NCBI GenBank assembly: GCA_963675135.1
Contig: OY776131.1
Span: 29,875,881-29,939,880, forward strand
Source of the DNA: Galeopsis tetrahit
Taxonomy: Eukaryota > Streptophyta > Magnoliopsida > Lamiales > Lamiaceae
Reading direction: 5' to 3'
DNA: 64,000 bases
Shown here in pieces: positions 10,868 through 21,680 of this stretch (positions are counted from its first letter, which is position 1; each line of letters opens with the position of its first letter). A program made the translations under genes and the position numbers. The notes below the pieces were generated by a model. The model worked only from the letters and a program-made list of their open reading frames with translations. It did not search any database and had not been told where the DNA came from.

Positions 10868-13800
10868 TCATTGAGAATCATACTCTGTTCTAGTTTCTTC
10901 TTTCAAAGTTTTCAGTGAATCTCCGGTTAACCGGCTCCGGTATTGCTGCACCACCAGAACGGACGCCGACGTCGACAACTCCGGCGAAATCAGCAAGTTC
11001 CCCACCGGTCCTAGTTCTGGACATTCACTATTATTCTTGTTAAGAGCTGCTGCTAATTCACCCTCCGGGATTCTTCCAACCAAGAACAGATTACAGCTTT
11101 TGAATGTACGAATCATATCAACCACTTGAGCAGCATCACTCACATCTGATTCTTGAAATTTAATCGAACCATCGTTCGACACTTTTTCCTTAAACTCGGC
11201 AATATATTCTTCATCATTCGATCTCGTCTCAACCTTGTTGTTGCTATCATCATTGATATCCACTTCAACGACGTTCCCAACAATCGCAGCATTCACGAGG
11301 AAACGAACGACGTTGAAGCGAATGCCAGGGTGCTCAGCCATGAGCGCCCCGTAGGCGAGAGCTTCGCGATCATCAGGCCCACCAAAGAAGAAAGCTGTAA
11401 TATTGTAATCCACATTGCTTGCAGGAACATGAGAGGATCCACCGAGGCCACGGTCAATCAAAATACCAACTGAACACGGGGCGAGCTCGAGCACCCTTAT
11501 GTTCACGTGCCTCATCTCAGCACGTGTTGTCTCCAAATGTCCATCGAGCCTCTGATGCTTATGAAATGGGAGAATTATCATTGATACCCTCTTCCTCTCG
11601 GCGCCATCGCATATGTCCTCGTGCATACTGGACATGGCGGAGATGGCAGTCGTTGGTTGGATCGAGACGTGGTTAAGATGCTGGAAGGCCTCGAACGCAA
11701 CGATGATTTGGTCTGAATCCATGCTCAGCCCCTTGTTCCAAAATGGGAGCCCATTCTTTCTGGCCTTGTGAACCATTAGTATTGCGGATGACCTTTCTGA
11801 AAGCTCCATTAGGTGCATTGCGTAGACGCGAAGTCCGGCCGCTCGTTTCCCAGTTCCACGCGACATCTCCATCAGATTGATCAGCGACGGGACGGTTCTT
11901 GAGCTCTGGAAACAGGCTAAGAGACGGAGTTGACTGCTCGTTTCTTTCCCCTGAATACATCTGTTTTTGTACTCTGATTTCGCCATTCGAGCTGGCTTGT
12001 ATACGGCCATAACGATTGGTGTGGTTATGAATGTAGTGAATAACGCCATTAGAACAAGAATGGCAAACGCTTGATCATTCAAAACCTGGATTTAACAAAA
12101 TTAATGTATGTTTTTTAAACAAAAGGAGTATTAAAGAAAAGCAATTAGTTAGTCACGTACCCCTCGATCTTTTCCAATGTTGAGGACGATGAGCTCGACT
12201 AAGCCTTTAGTGTTCATCAGGAAACCAAGTGTAACTGCCTCTTTGAAAGGAATCTTGTAGCAGAGAGAAACAAGAACAGTGCCCACAATCTTCCCAAAAC
12301 ATGCTGTAAAAATAACCAACACAAGAAGCCCCCACGACTGTGCCCCTTGAATAGTGGCTACATTCGTCTTCAATCCACTCGATACGAAGTACAAAGGAAG
12401 AAACAGACCGGACACAAGATCCTCTACTTTTTCAACGAGAGCTCCGGCGAAAGACCCCTCTTTCGGGACTAGTACACCCATAACAAACGCCCCAAAAAGA
12501 GCATGAATCCCAATAGTATCAGTCACCAATCCAGCTGCCAACACAGCAGCCAGAGTAGCACAAATGTATATCTCATCCACCGGCTCGCCCTCAGGGCAAC
12601 GCCTTGCCATCCATTTGAAAATCGGAGGGGCAAAAAACACGCACAAAACTATGAACGCTGAGCCACACAAAAAGACCCACAATGAAACAATGGGCGACCC
12701 TGAACCCGATAGAGCTATTGCCAGAGCAAGCAGAATCCATGCTGCCACGTCATTGACTGCAGCTGCTGACATGGCCATTCTCCCAACATCAGTGGTTAAA
12801 AGCTTAAGCTCGGCTAGAATACGGGCCAAGACAGGGAAGGCGGTGATGGAAAGCGCCACTCCCATGAATACTAGGAACGGAGCCTCACTTGCTTCTTTTG
12901 AGATAGTTTTTCTAAGTACGAATGAAGCCCCAATTCCTAATATGAATGGGAGAGTGATTCCTGCAAGAGCTATGCTTAATGCTTTTTTCCCTGTTCGTCT
13001 AATGGACTTGGGGTCAAGCTCAAGGCCCACAAGGAATAGAAAGAAGAGGAGACCGAGATTTGCAATGGTATCGAGAACTGTAAGGCTCTTTGGAGGAAAG
13101 ATAGTGTTGAGATACGCTGTATTGTGACCAAATGCTGATGGACCAAGTAGAACTCCTCCCTGCAGTTAGGACAGTATAATTCATCAACATTATTTCATAT
13201 TTTCCCATCATTATTATATGCATTCTGATTCTCATTACTGTGGATGTTAATGTTCTAGCAAATATTTGATCCAGTACTTATATTAAAGATGGTCAAAAAA
13301 ATCAGAAGAATTCTGTTTATGCAGAGTCTCAATGTTTACTCATAATGTTTTCAATCGAAACAGAACAGCTTAAGAAGTTAAAAGATTTCATCAATAATTA
13401 GTTACTCCATCTTTTATAATACAAGAATAAGATGTAGGTGTTCTGGTTTTTCAACCAGAACCAGAACAGAGCAGCTTATGTAGTCTAAAGATTTCATCAT
13501 TAATTAATTACTGTTTAACAAAGTCAGAATCTAAGCCGATCATGGCCTTTAAAGTACCAAAAGAGACGTAGATAAATCCCCGAGTTTGTCCTAGTGGTGT
13601 AGGTTGATAGATCAGTCCATACAAAACTTTGTTCTGGTTTCAATCGGCACCCAACTAATGGATGATGATATTGGTCTCTAAAATTAGTCAACCGGATAAC
13701 GAGACATTATAAAAAAAAAAAAAAAAACGAAAAGAGATGTAGGTGTTCATTTGTTTAAAGCTCTAGGACAAGGAATCTCCTGTGACATCAAACATCATGC

Positions 13801-14158
13801 ATAAACCACTATAGAAACAATGATGGCCCTCACTACAAATCCCTTTCCTAAATAAATAATTAATATTAATTAAGAATCCCCCTCATCATTTAGAAAGTAA
13901 GGCTGTGGTGACTTGTTTATAGTATAAACTAAAGGACAGTACGATAATAATGAAAAGAATTGAACTCACGATAATCTCAGCAATCACACGCGGCTGGCGT
14001 AGTGGCCTGAGAAGATACGCAAGCCCTCGAGTCAGAACCAACACAAGGCATATCTGTATGATCAGTAAAGGAAGTGCATAATGCAGAGGGTCGTCCCCTT
14101 GGAACACTCCGTTTGACGTCGCCTTCATCGGTTTACATTCTGCTATATGAGCAGCCAT
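10868..14158 (-). CDS. Cation/H+ exchanger (CHX), CHX17-20 group
   Basis: A monovalent cation/proton antiporter of the CPA2 family. Plant CHX proteins of the CHX17-20 group act at endosomal and pre-vacuolar membranes in K+ and pH homeostasis. Three coding exons join in phase 0: 14158-13970 (63 codons), 13159-12161 (333) and 12085-10868 (405 plus stop), with GT-AG introns of 810 and 75 bp. The product is 801 aa, close to the roughly 800-820 aa usual for the family. Near the start is KATSNGVFQGDDPLHYALPL, and across the first splice PLRQPRVIAEII-GGVLLGPSAFG, both CHX hallmarks. The transporter core has VNDVAAWILLALAIAL (the Asn-Asp pair in the membrane), IGIHALFGAFVMGVLVPKEG and GLFLPLYFVSSGLKTNVATI. 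The second splice restores GKDRGVLNDQ. The 400-residue hydrophilic tail, with AFFFGGPDDREALAYG and CNLFLVGR, is the regulatory C-terminal domain. A leader intron is possible: donor CAG/GTTTGT at 14885, acceptor GCAG at 14189. No lesion is seen. The exact paralogue (CHX18 or CHX19-like) is my inference. Confidence 0.93.
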
Positions 14159-15100
14159 TTTCGCAGCAAAATATCACAAAATATCAACCTGCATGATATG
14201 ATCATTAGTTAAAACACACTTATAATAATCGATCTCTTATATTCTTTTGAAAAACTAATTAATTTTATTGGCACTGTTTAAGTTTAAGGAATTAAATTGC
14301 AGCAATTAACGTGACAACGACAACACGAGAGTCATAATAATACATACTTGTCAACTATTTAAATTTTTCTGGCATTTAGGTAGAAGAGGACAAAGCTAAG
14401 ATCCTATATATGATAGGAAAAACAGAGAAAAGTATACGCTTCAGATTGACTTAAAGAGAAATAAAGTGTGAAATCGGCAATTTAAAATTATTTATGGTCA
14501 TGACTAAGGACTCTGGTTATTTACTACTTATTCATATATACCTCCACTGGTTCAAACCTCAACTTCATGAAATTTCAAAGGGAGAAACATGGACGCAAAG
14601 TATACCTATCGATACACTTATTTATTTTTTATCTATTTTCAAATGAATCCTGTACCTAATCCATTCCAGAGAAGAAATGTGGTATATACGTGAAAAAACA
14701 GAATAAAATATCCTAACTGAGTAAATGTATTGGGAATCAATCTCAACACGTCAAGCAATAAACAAATTTCAGAAACGATCTAAACAAATCCGGATTTTCG
14801 AACGGGGCGTAAAGTGTGCATTTGTTATTTTGACGATGTATAAACACAGAAGAATGTACGTGTAGGCAGAGAGAGAGAAACAAACCTGAATTGCGGGGAA
14901 TTATTTGGCAAAACCTCTGTGCATTGTACGTTGAATTAGAATTGTGAGGAATTATATGAGTGTAAATGAAGAGAGAGAGAGAAGAGCTGTTTGTTCACTT
15001 GTTCCGCGGATTGTGGGATAACAGAAAGTATCTGCACACAGATGGCGAGGTGTTTGTTCATCTTAATCTCACGATGCGGCCTATGTATAGAGTAACCAAA
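14159..15100 (-). promoter_or_regulatory. CHX 5' leader and promoter region
   Basis: Upstream of the CHX start, a good acceptor (ATGCAG at about 14189) and a donor (CAG/GTTTGTTTC at about 14885) suggest a leader intron of about 0.7 kb. A TATA-like word (TCTATACATA, minus strand, about 15085) could place transcription start near 15050. This rests on signals only. Confidence 0.35.
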
Positions 15101-15444
15101 TATTTGCTCTCCCCAAAATGCCCTTTCCATAATAAATTAATGACTCAGGTACACCAAGATTCAATTCAATTATTTATGATTATCATTATCATTGACCAAA
15201 TTCACGTATTAGCGATTCTATGTTTTTGAAATCGAGCTTCAAATCTTCAATTACCATTATTAACCAACTATAAAAAAAGTCAACGGTCAACATAAGTTCA
15301 CCTGTTCATGAGAAGATTGTACGAACAGTTGACGACTAGATGATATTCAGAAACGCGAGAGGGATAAAAAGTTGATAAGAAGAGTAAGTAATGTTTTCAA
15401 GACAAAGAGCTCGCCAGACGAGGAAAGTAAGTCTTGCTCGTCTG

Positions 15445-15942
15445 CAGGGGCGGACCCAGGAATAACTAGTGAGGGGGGCCAATATAAAAAACGAAGAAAA
15501 TTAAAAAGAATATCAAGTTCAATTAAAAATTGATAGAGTAAAAAAAAATATACATAATATATATATATATATATATATATAGAACCCGATGTTGGATTTC
15601 TTATGAAATAAATCACTTGTACACTTTAGCACGTACAAATATTTTATGCACGTAGTTGGTTTCACATATAAGAAATTCATCATCGGGTTCCATATCAAAA
15701 CCGTATGTGTATATATATATATATATATATTCAAAGTTTCAGTATCTGACCTAAAAATTGACTAATTTGGGGGTCCCAATTAAACAGAATAAAGCTTTGA
15801 ACTTATAATTTTCATAAAATATACTAATATATAATATATACATTTTTTTTTTTTGAATAGATGACCCATATATATACTAGTGAATTACAAAATATTGAGG
15901 GGGGCCATGGCCACCCCCAACCTAGGCGTGCGTCCGCCCCTG
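15445..15942. mobile_element. Non-autonomous hAT element upstream of CHX
   Basis: The ends CAGGGGCGGACCCAGG and, reverse complemented, CAGGGGCGGACGCACG form a terminal inverted repeat. Flanks are a perfect 8-bp duplication CTCGTCTG (15437-15444, 15943-15950), the hAT signature. A GGGGGGCCA motif near both ends is part of a longer imperfect inverted repeat. The 498-bp interior has two (AT)n tracts and no coding. It lies only a few hundred bases upstream of the likely CHX start of transcription. Confidence 0.85.
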
Positions 15943-15950
15943 CTCGTCTG

Positions 15951-16887
15951 GTCATAATTATGAACGAAGAGGCAAGTCAGGATAAGGATCTGGGTGTAAA
16001 ACATACATATTAAATGTTCATTAAATGTCCTAATTGGAGAGAAAAACTAGGTGGAATGACATGTGACACACATTTAAAGTCAAATAAATTAAATGTAATC
16101 TTGACGACAATTAATATATAAATGTAATATAAATAATCAATTCAGGGCAAATTCAATGCCATCTAAATTCATTCTACAAAATCGCACTCTTTTTTTCAAT
16201 CACAAATTCTCTCAACTTACCTTAGACTTAAAAAAAATGTGTGATAATTGATTATTCAACCCACATATACACAATCACAATACGGTTGTCAGCACACTCC
16301 TTGTCTGTATGTAACTATACATAAAGACGAAAAATTGATATCAATTTTAATTGAAATGTTCCCTAAAAAAATATATTTAATTGAAAAGTAAGACTGATTT
16401 TAAATAAAATATTTTTTTAAATATGCATAAAAGACGCAATCGAAAAATAAATTTTGGTTGAACTCTATTCAATTTTATTATTTCTAAATTTTGACCGATT
16501 TATTTACCTACAATGGTAGTAATTGGATTGAATTCAAAATTTCGACCAACTTATGGGATCAAAATTAAAATGTGTATTCCATCAGGACCAAAATCAAAAT
16601 TAGTCCAACTTAAAGGATTAAAAAAACTATAATCCTTATTTTTACTTCTATTTTATACGTAATTAATGCCTTGATCGATATATTTTTTTTTTCTTGGAAA
16701 CGAAAATTTCGATATGTAAAGAATTACGGAGTATATAATATTATTACCATGTCGAAAATTTGAATGACTGAAAATTGATATATCAACTCTGTTGTGTGTA
16801 ACTGTGTATATATAAAAACAATTGAGATAATATTGTGCAACAGCTGCATCACTCAAAACATAAAAAACAATACTAACATTCAAAGTT
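15951..16887. other. AT-rich intergenic sequence
   Basis: No gene or clear element ends. Short open frames here (for example 16653-16883, minus) lack any motif. Confidence 0.5.
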
Positions 16888-17234
16888 GAGACCTCCTGTA
16901 CGTAGTCAGGGTGTTGTATGGTATCGTAATGACTATCGTAATCAATTAATATAAGCCATTAAAAATTTAATTTAAAGGCTTAAACTTGATGACCTGTTAC
17001 CTTTTGTATAATTTACGGTATGTATTCATCGTATGTGTCGTAATGTGTCATAAATTTGTATTTTCTATTAAATTAAATTAATTAAAATATATTATTGTAA
17101 AATTACATTTTTATCCTTATACAATAAAATAATTTATATTTATTAATGTAATTAAAATATGTAATATTAAAATTACATATTTACCCTTATGATATTAATA
17201 AAATTAATAACAAAAAATAAATCAAATCAATTTA

Positions 17235-17881
17235 CAGTAAAACCTCTATAAATTAATAACTTTGGGACCATGTAATTTTATTAATTTAAAGAGGTATTAA
17301 TTTATCGATAAATTAATATTTATTAATTAAAAGAGAGACTTTTGAAATTCAACAATTTTGGTGCATATGTATTGAAAATAAATGAATTCATATATGTTTC
17401 ATTGATTATATTCATGCAATTCTTTGTAACTAATTAAATATATTCATTGTATACATATTTACATTAATTTGTCACACTTAAATATATTCATGCATGGTGA
17501 ATGAAACATCTTCTTATCTAAAAGGCATCGCAAAATCATCCATAAATGATCAAATGCGTAAAACATTATGTGAGCATAAGAGAGACCATCCCTGATAGAC
17601 TCAAAAAGATTTACAAGAGTGGATTGATGAAAAATATCATTTGAAAGTTAGTCAAGGTACAATAGATTCATATTTTAGCAAATTACCATAATATTTATAA
17701 TTGTAATATTTATGAATTATTAATTTAGACTTTTAATGGGACCTAATATTTATAAAGGAATTTTTCAAAAAATTATTATCTTATTATCTTATCGAATTTG
17801 ATGATTTTTTACAAAGGCCCAAGTCGGGACCGAAAGATTTTATTATTTTAGATAGTTTATTAATTTATAGAGGTTTTACTG
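17235..17881. mobile_element. Lemi1/Emigrant-type (pogo-like Tc1/mariner) element
   Basis: The ends CAGTAAAACCTCTATAAATT at both termini (inverted) are followed by TA duplications (17233-17234, 17882-17883). From memory these termini match the Arabidopsis Emigrant MITE and its autonomous partner Lemi1. The inverted repeat extends imperfectly to the GGGACC words about 35 bases in. At 647 bp it is a deletion derivative that keeps part of the transposase N-terminus. Confidence 0.85.
17542..17679 (+). pseudogene. pogo/CENP-B-type transposase DNA-binding domain remnant
   Basis: 46 codons read INDQMRKTLCEHKRDHP, two stops, TQKDLQEWIDEKYHLKVSQ, then GTIDSYFS. The pattern of an L-C-E-x-K-R helix, T-Q-x-x-L-x-x-W, then L-x-V-S-Q-G-T-I is the helix-turn-helix of CENP-B/jerky/pogo transposases, which binds the element's ends. 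The DDE catalytic part is absent. The two adjacent stops mark it as dead. It sits inside the Lemi1-like element, which agrees with that assignment. Confidence 0.75.
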
Positions 17882-18712
17882 TATTAACAAAAAAAATCAA
17901 ATTAAACCTTAAAAAAATTAAAATCTAGTTAATACATGCGTTTTCAATTTCTAGCGTATTTTTCCTCCCTGCGACCCATCATCCGCCGTTTGCCAGCCTC
18001 CGCCGCTCAGCTTCCGCACCGTGAGCAGTCGATTGGAATTGAGCGAGCCGCGAGCAGTCGATTGGAATTGAGCGACCGTCGAAGAAAAGCTCCTTCTTGT
18101 TTCTTGGAGTGAGCGAGTCGCGATTGTGGATTGGAGAAGCAGAATCAGTGAGAAAAACTCATTCTTGCTTCAAACCTTTGCTTCAAACATGATAATGGCG
18201 ATTGAGAGCTTCAAACTGAATCAATTTGGGGGAGAAATAAATCATTCTCAAACCTCTTAAGAATCGTGCCGACTAATTGAAATTGGAGAAGAAAAAAAAC
18301 ATAATTTTTTATTTAACTAATCTATTATTTAATTAAATTTTGGATTGAATTATTTAATTTTAAAAATAATAATATTTGTATAAAGAAAGGGTAGAACAAT
18401 AATTTTACTTAATATATATATTAAAAATAATTTAAATAAAAAAAGGGTAATATAGTAAATAACAAAATACAATTTAAAAAATTATATAAATAACTCAAAT
18501 CTGTATAACAGGTAACAGGTCGTTACGACGTTTACGACGCCACGTGGCGCGATTCGACGAAGTGACTATGTAGTCACTTCGTAAAATGTGACTACCGTAA
18601 GAATTCCCCTTCAAAGTTATAAAAAGAAAAAAAGAAAAAAAATTAGAATAAATTTACCATTCAGGACAATAAATAATTAACTTTACCAGCATCACTCTGT
18701 GAAAATAAACAA

Positions 18713-19998
18713 GGGTTTTTCTTAGTGTAGTCAAATTGTACAAAGTGACTTTATAGTCAGCACGTTTAATCGCACCACGTGGCGTCGTATGCGTCGTATG
18801 AAGATGTTACCTGTTATACAGATTTAAATTAATTAAATCATTTTTTAAATTGTATTTTGTTATTTACTATATTACCATTCTTTTATTAAAATTATTTTTA
18901 AAATATATATATACTATATATTAAGCAAAAAAAAAAATACTATTCTACCCTTTTTTTTATATAAGCAAAATTACTATTCTACCATTTTTATACAAATATT
19001 ATTATTATAAAAATTAAATAAATTAAACAAAAAAATAATTAAATAATAAATGTACTGGAAGTACTCACTTGCATGGTCCAACAACCGTGCACGATTGCAT
19101 GGTCGATACTCAGTAAACCGTGTAATTCAAACAATGTGTTGTTAAGTGATCACTTTCACGGTGCAACAGTCGTGCACGGTCGATACTCAATCACCTATGT
19201 AAATCGAAACATGTACTAGAAGTACTCACTTGCAAGGTCCAACAGCCGTGCACGATTGCATGGTCGATACTCAGTAAACTGTGTAATCCAAACAATGTGT
19301 TGTAAGTGCTCACTTTCACGGTTCAACAGTCGTGCACGGTCGATACTCAATCACCTATGTAAATCGAAACATGTACTGGAAGTACTCACTTGCACGGTCC
19401 ATCAGCCGTGCACGATTGCACGGTCGATACTCAGTAAACTGTGTAATCCAAAAAATGTGTGGTAAGTGCTCACTTTCACGGTCCTACAGCCGTGCCTGAT
19501 TGCACGATCGATATTCAGTAAACCGTGCAAACAAACAAAAAAGTTATTTTCTTGTTCACGTGCTCGAGCCACAAATAGGGCAGCGGCTTGGCGGCGTTAG
19601 TGGAGTGCGTGTTCACTGGGGGCGAAGAAAACCAACGTATTCGTGTTTTGGGTTTAGGTTCATATGACTTTTTTTTTAATTTAATTTAATTTTTTTATTA
19701 ATTTTAATAATAATATAAGGGTAAATAGATAGTTTTATCATTATATATTTTAATTAAATTAATAAATATAATAATTTTTTATTAAATTAAGGATAAAAAT
19801 GTAAATTTTAAATTATATATTTAAATTAATTATAAATACAACACCATACGACACATACGATAAATATTTTCAACACAAAGTACAAAATGTAGCATGTCAT
19901 CAAATTTAAATCTTTAGATTTAATTTTTAATGGTTCAAATTTAATTGACTACGGTAGTCATACACCCTACGACACTTAGACTACATGTAGGAGATCCC
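18713..19998. mobile_element. Mutator-like element, family D copy 2, inverted
   Basis: It is bounded by a perfect 9-bp duplication AATAAACAA (18704-18712, 19999-20007). The left end GGGTTTTTCTTAGTGTAGTC and the reverse complement of the right end GGGATCTCCTACATGTAGTC form the terminal inverted repeat. It is oriented opposite to copy 1, which ends only about 95 bases before it. The interior carries a 160-bp minisatellite instead of copy 1's GC-rich patch. Confidence 0.8.
19048..19530. repeat. 160-bp minisatellite, three copies
   Basis: Units begin ATGTACTGGAAGTACTCACT at about 19050, 19210 and 19371. Each unit is itself a near-dimer: the half-units both contain CGTGCACG followed by GGTCGATACTCA. 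The words ACCGTGCA and GTGCACGGT give many short palindromes. The third copy is incomplete. Confidence 0.85.
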
Positions 19999-20007
19999 AA
20001 TAAACAA

Positions 20008-21680
20008 TTACTAAAGTTGGGCAATTACCATTCGAGGAAATAAATAATAAACTTTTGCCAAACTTGATATTGCAATTAATGTGATATGATATATTCTCAA
20101 TTATCATATAACAAAACAAGGTAGCTAGCTAGAAAATATGACGATATACACTGCAAATAGTTATGCCAAATTTTAGAAAGAAAAAAATAGCACACAGAAA
20201 AATATTCAACTCTATCGGAAATTAACAGAATACCACTCTTAAGAATTATAACATTTGTAAATAAGTAAGAGACATGGCATTCACTAAAAGTGGTTAAGAT
20301 TTACATGCGCTTGAGAGAGCTAGTTATGACTTTAAAATTATAAAATTTGAAATCGTTGACGGATAGTAGTGTATGTTGGTTTTGAAATTTTGATATATTG
20401 GTGTTTTAATGAGTTATTTAAAAATGTATAAAATAGATTGTATTTTTTTTTTTTTTTGAAGTAAATAAAATAGATTGTATTGAAAAATTAATAATATGTT
20501 TATAAGTAATTTTATGTGTGATTTGAGATTCGTAATTTTAAAATTTTAATTTTAAAGTATAAGTTCATCCATGTGAAATTAGGAATAAGATTGAAAAGTA
20601 CATCGAAGTTGAAATCCCGACACCAAAGAAGCAAATTTAAACTTAAATTGTTTTTTTTACGGACATTAAAATTCTTTGAACGAGACAATTAATAGTTTAA
20701 ATTTATTTTTTTACGGACATTGAAATTCTTTGAACGAGACAATAGTTCTATGAAGTCAAAAGATAATAGTAGTACCTTTTTTAAGAAGAACTTTGAAAAC
20801 ATTTATGTGGTTTGTTTCTGATTAATCATTGGACCCAAAAAAAATCTCCACCTTTTATTGAGGGAGTGAATTAATATATATAAATAAGAGAATCAAAATA
20901 TTCAGCATGATTCGGATTAACAGACGTTTAAATTACACAATTTTATTGGGATTTGGATGTTGATCCAAGTTTGACTAATTTTTTTTTATGTAATGTTCCA
21001 TTAATAGTTGAAATTGGATAGAAATTGTAAATTAGCAAAAGTTTGTTTGTCCCACATTGGGAAAATTATAAGAATTTGAGTTACTTAGGTGGCAGGTGTA
21101 ACACATGGGACTTGAATGGGCGACTCGGATTAACGGGTCAGATAAGGCATCGGGTTAACTCGTGAGGCAACAACAATTCACGTGTAGGTGAACTCAGAAT
21201 CGACGCGTCGGTTTGGACCTGAACTGTCGAAACGCAGTTGTATTCATGCAAACAAGTGTGATCCGATCCATTTGATTTGAATTTAATCAAATAGGCACAA
21301 TTTGACGTTGGTTGATCATGTGATTCAGAAAGTTACAGCTTTGTACCAAAAGCCCCCACAACTCTTCAACAATTACAAATAGATATCCAAGCCTACAAAT
21401 TGCATACAAAAGCCACCACAACTCTTCAACAATTACAAATAGATCTCCAATTTGCATTCGAAAGCCACAAGCACAATTACAAATAGATCCCCAATTTGCA
21501 TTCGAAAGCCACAAGCATTCAAGGCATTTCAAGCCTACAAATTGCATACAAGCATTCTAGCTTTGTAGATCTAGCTTTGTACGTAGATCTTGCATTAAAG
21601 TCTATTCGAAAGTTTTTAATACTCATTTACGATTCGTCGATATCTTTCAATTTACAATGCAGCAAATTGCACCAATGTAT
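20008..21680. other. Intergenic, with short direct repeats and a possible LTR start
   Basis: No gene is supported. A direct repeat of about 50 bases (ACGGACATTAAAATTCTTTG / ACGGACATTGAAATTCTTTG) lies at 20661 and 20713. TGTCCCACATTGGG at 21047 resembles the start of some plant LTRs, but no matching end was found. Confidence 0.4.
21340..21560. repeat. Short tandem repeats around CAACAATTACAAATAGATC
   Basis: ACTCTTCAACAATTACAAAT occurs at about 21360 and 21420, CAATTTGCATTCGAAAGCCA at about 21448 and 21492, and GCCTACAAATTGCATACAA at about 21391 and 21532. This is an irregular tandem repeat with 45-70-base units. Confidence 0.7.

Larger units (their letters stand above)
16888..18609. mobile_element. 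Mutator-like element, family D copy 1
   Basis: It is bounded by a perfect 9-bp duplication TTCAAAGTT (16879-16887, 18610-18618). End to end it is a reverse-oriented relative of 18713-19998: both share a terminus with GTAGTC and GTCGTA words and another with CACGTGGCG followed by TTACCTGTTATACAG. The interior has a GC-rich, gene-fragment-like patch (17945-18140) with a 30-bp tandem duplication (GAGCAGTCGATTGGAATTGA twice). It is split by the Lemi1-like element at 17235-17881. Confidence 0.75.

Noticed and set aside
11153..11676. Plus-strand frames of 85-106 aa over CHX exon 3
   Set aside because: Mirror frames of a strong gene; no motifs.
12564..13127. 187-aa plus-strand frame over CHX exon 2
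   Set aside because: Antisense shadow of the exchanger's conserved transport domain.
19048..19530. Direct repeats that might suggest a CRISPR-like array
   Set aside because: Units are contiguous with no unique spacers, and the genome is eukaryotic; it is a minisatellite.
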